DNA of 23,901 nt from NCBI GenBank assembly GCA_031280645.1, contig JAITGL010000026.1:1-23901 (forward strand), in the 5' to 3' direction. The notes beneath the pieces were generated by a model, which saw only the letters and a list, made by a program, of their open reading frames with translations, made no database searches and had not been told where the DNA came from. Shown in pieces: positions 23,243 to 23,901 of this stretch. The position numbers and the translations under genes are program-made. Positions within the stretch are counted from its first letter, which is position 1, and the number at the start of each line of letters is the position of its first letter. This stretch comes from Tannerellaceae bacterium. Lineage in GTDB: Bacteria > Bacteroidota > Bacteroidia > Bacteroidales > Tannerellaceae.

Positions 23243-23698
23243 ATGGAAAGCCCCGGACAACCGAATAACGAGCATCCCGTTCTCATTGCCCTGTTGGACG
23301 TAAAAGGATGCGCGGGGCAAGCGTCGGCTCCATGGGATGTCAGCCTGATGTTGCCCGGAAAATCAAAGACAAGGAAGCCGGGTACATTCCGGCAGTCAAA
23401 GGCAATCAGCCAACCTTTGAAGAAGGCCGGATCATTGTCCGCTTTCATAAACCATTCGACTATCGCGAAGAATATGAACTGTGGCATTGGCGCATCGACG
23501 TTGCTTTCGGCGAAGACCTCTCAAGGAAAAGACCGGCAAACGCCGCCCATAACTTCAATATAGTAAGGAAAAATCGTAATGTCTATGCTTGATAAGGATG
23601 TCGCCCGGCAAGCTAATATTGAATGTAAACGGGCTAAAGCTTTGAAAAATGAACGTTACAGAGAAACCTTGCTTTATTTTTTAATGTGTTTGCCATGA
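23243..23698 (+). pseudogene. frameshifted, deleted ISAs1-family transposase
   Basis: Three frames in order match ISAs1 (H-repeat-associated) transposases. From 23243: QPNNEHPVLIALLDVKG, the 'KSNEI-AIP-LL-LLDLKG' block. From about 23308 in the next frame: SMGCQPDVARKIKDKEAGYI then PAVKGNQPTFEEG, the 'DAMGCQ..IA..I...YLLAVKGNQ' block, and WHWRIDVAFGEDLSRKRPAN followed by AAHNFNIVRK, the 'HW.LDVAFGED.SR.R..NAA.N...IRK' block. From about 23580 in a third frame: LDKDVARQANIECKRAKALK then NERYRETLL, the usual C-terminus. Most residues between the KGNQ and HW blocks are missing, and the N-terminal third is absent. No terminal inverted repeats were recognised. Confidence 0.85.
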
Positions 23699-23901
23699 CC
23701 CAATGGCTAATGGTACCCCTCGGAATGGTAATCGGCAGCTTGTTTTTTTCATTGTTTTGTGTTCTGATAGTGCGTATCGCGAGGATGTGGTCATATTTTT
23801 TTTGATTTTCCTTCATTTTTGCGAGTCTGGTTATCAATCGTTTAGCTCATCGCGATTATTTTTTCCATAAAAAACTTCCGAAAGTGTTTGTAGTATTGGA
23901 A

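Overview
The window looks like chromosome of a Bacteroidales-type bacterium (phylum Bacteroidota). Supporting signs are a SusC/RagA-style TonB-dependent receptor with a carboxypeptidase-regulatory-like N-domain, two very large proteins with FG-GAP repeats and type IX secretion (T9SS) C-terminal sorting domains, a glycine-lipid synthesis pair of the GlsA/GlsB type, a DUF4369-like/thioredoxin lipoprotein, and several promoters of the Bacteroidetes form (TTG, about 21 bases, TAnnTTTG). The genus cannot be fixed from the sequence.

Layout. 1-1127 (-): 5' part of a TonB-dependent receptor gene that runs off the left edge. 1323-1603: array of thirteen 21-bp repeats. 1863-6385 (+): promoter, leader and first giant T9SS cargo gene. 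6431-6591: GC-rich hairpin and terminator. 6732-8616 (+): promoter and glsA-glsB-like operon. 8721-11461 (+): thioredoxin-like lipoprotein and comM/yifB ATPase, with terminator at 11580-11626. 11676-11920: second 21-bp array, inverted relative to the first and bounded by 30-bp perfect inverted repeats. 12165-16726 (+): promoter, leader and second giant T9SS cargo gene, again with GC hairpin and terminator. 16931-18352 (-): S-adenosylhomocysteinase. 18569-21066 (-): dicarboxylate/glutamate symporter followed by a ferredoxin-domain aldo/keto reductase. 21168-22001 (+): MscS channel. 22103-22453 (-): MerR-type regulator. 22618-22917: seven 43-bp palindromic repeats. 23047-23698: remnants of an IS3-like and an ISAs1-like transposase. 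23699-23901: AT-rich, nothing recognised.

The most unusual part is a duplicated module about 10.3 kb apart: [21-bp array] - about 290 bp - [promoter] - [short leader ORF] - [G-run/TTRTACAATT/C-run dyad] - [giant FG-GAP/T9SS gene] - [GC hairpin] - [terminator]. Every part is shared by both copies. The array units carry the 8-bp palindrome GTAGCTAC at exact 21-bp spacing, so all palindromes lie on one face of the helix. The second array sits between inverted repeats like those of invertible DNA. The first cargo gene has a C9 tract at its 5' end, and no usual start codon reaches its signal-peptide frame; one more C (or two fewer) would join it to the upstream leader ORF. Together these suggest, but do not prove, an on/off or variable surface-protein system. 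The rest is ordinary housekeeping and membrane-lipid metabolism.
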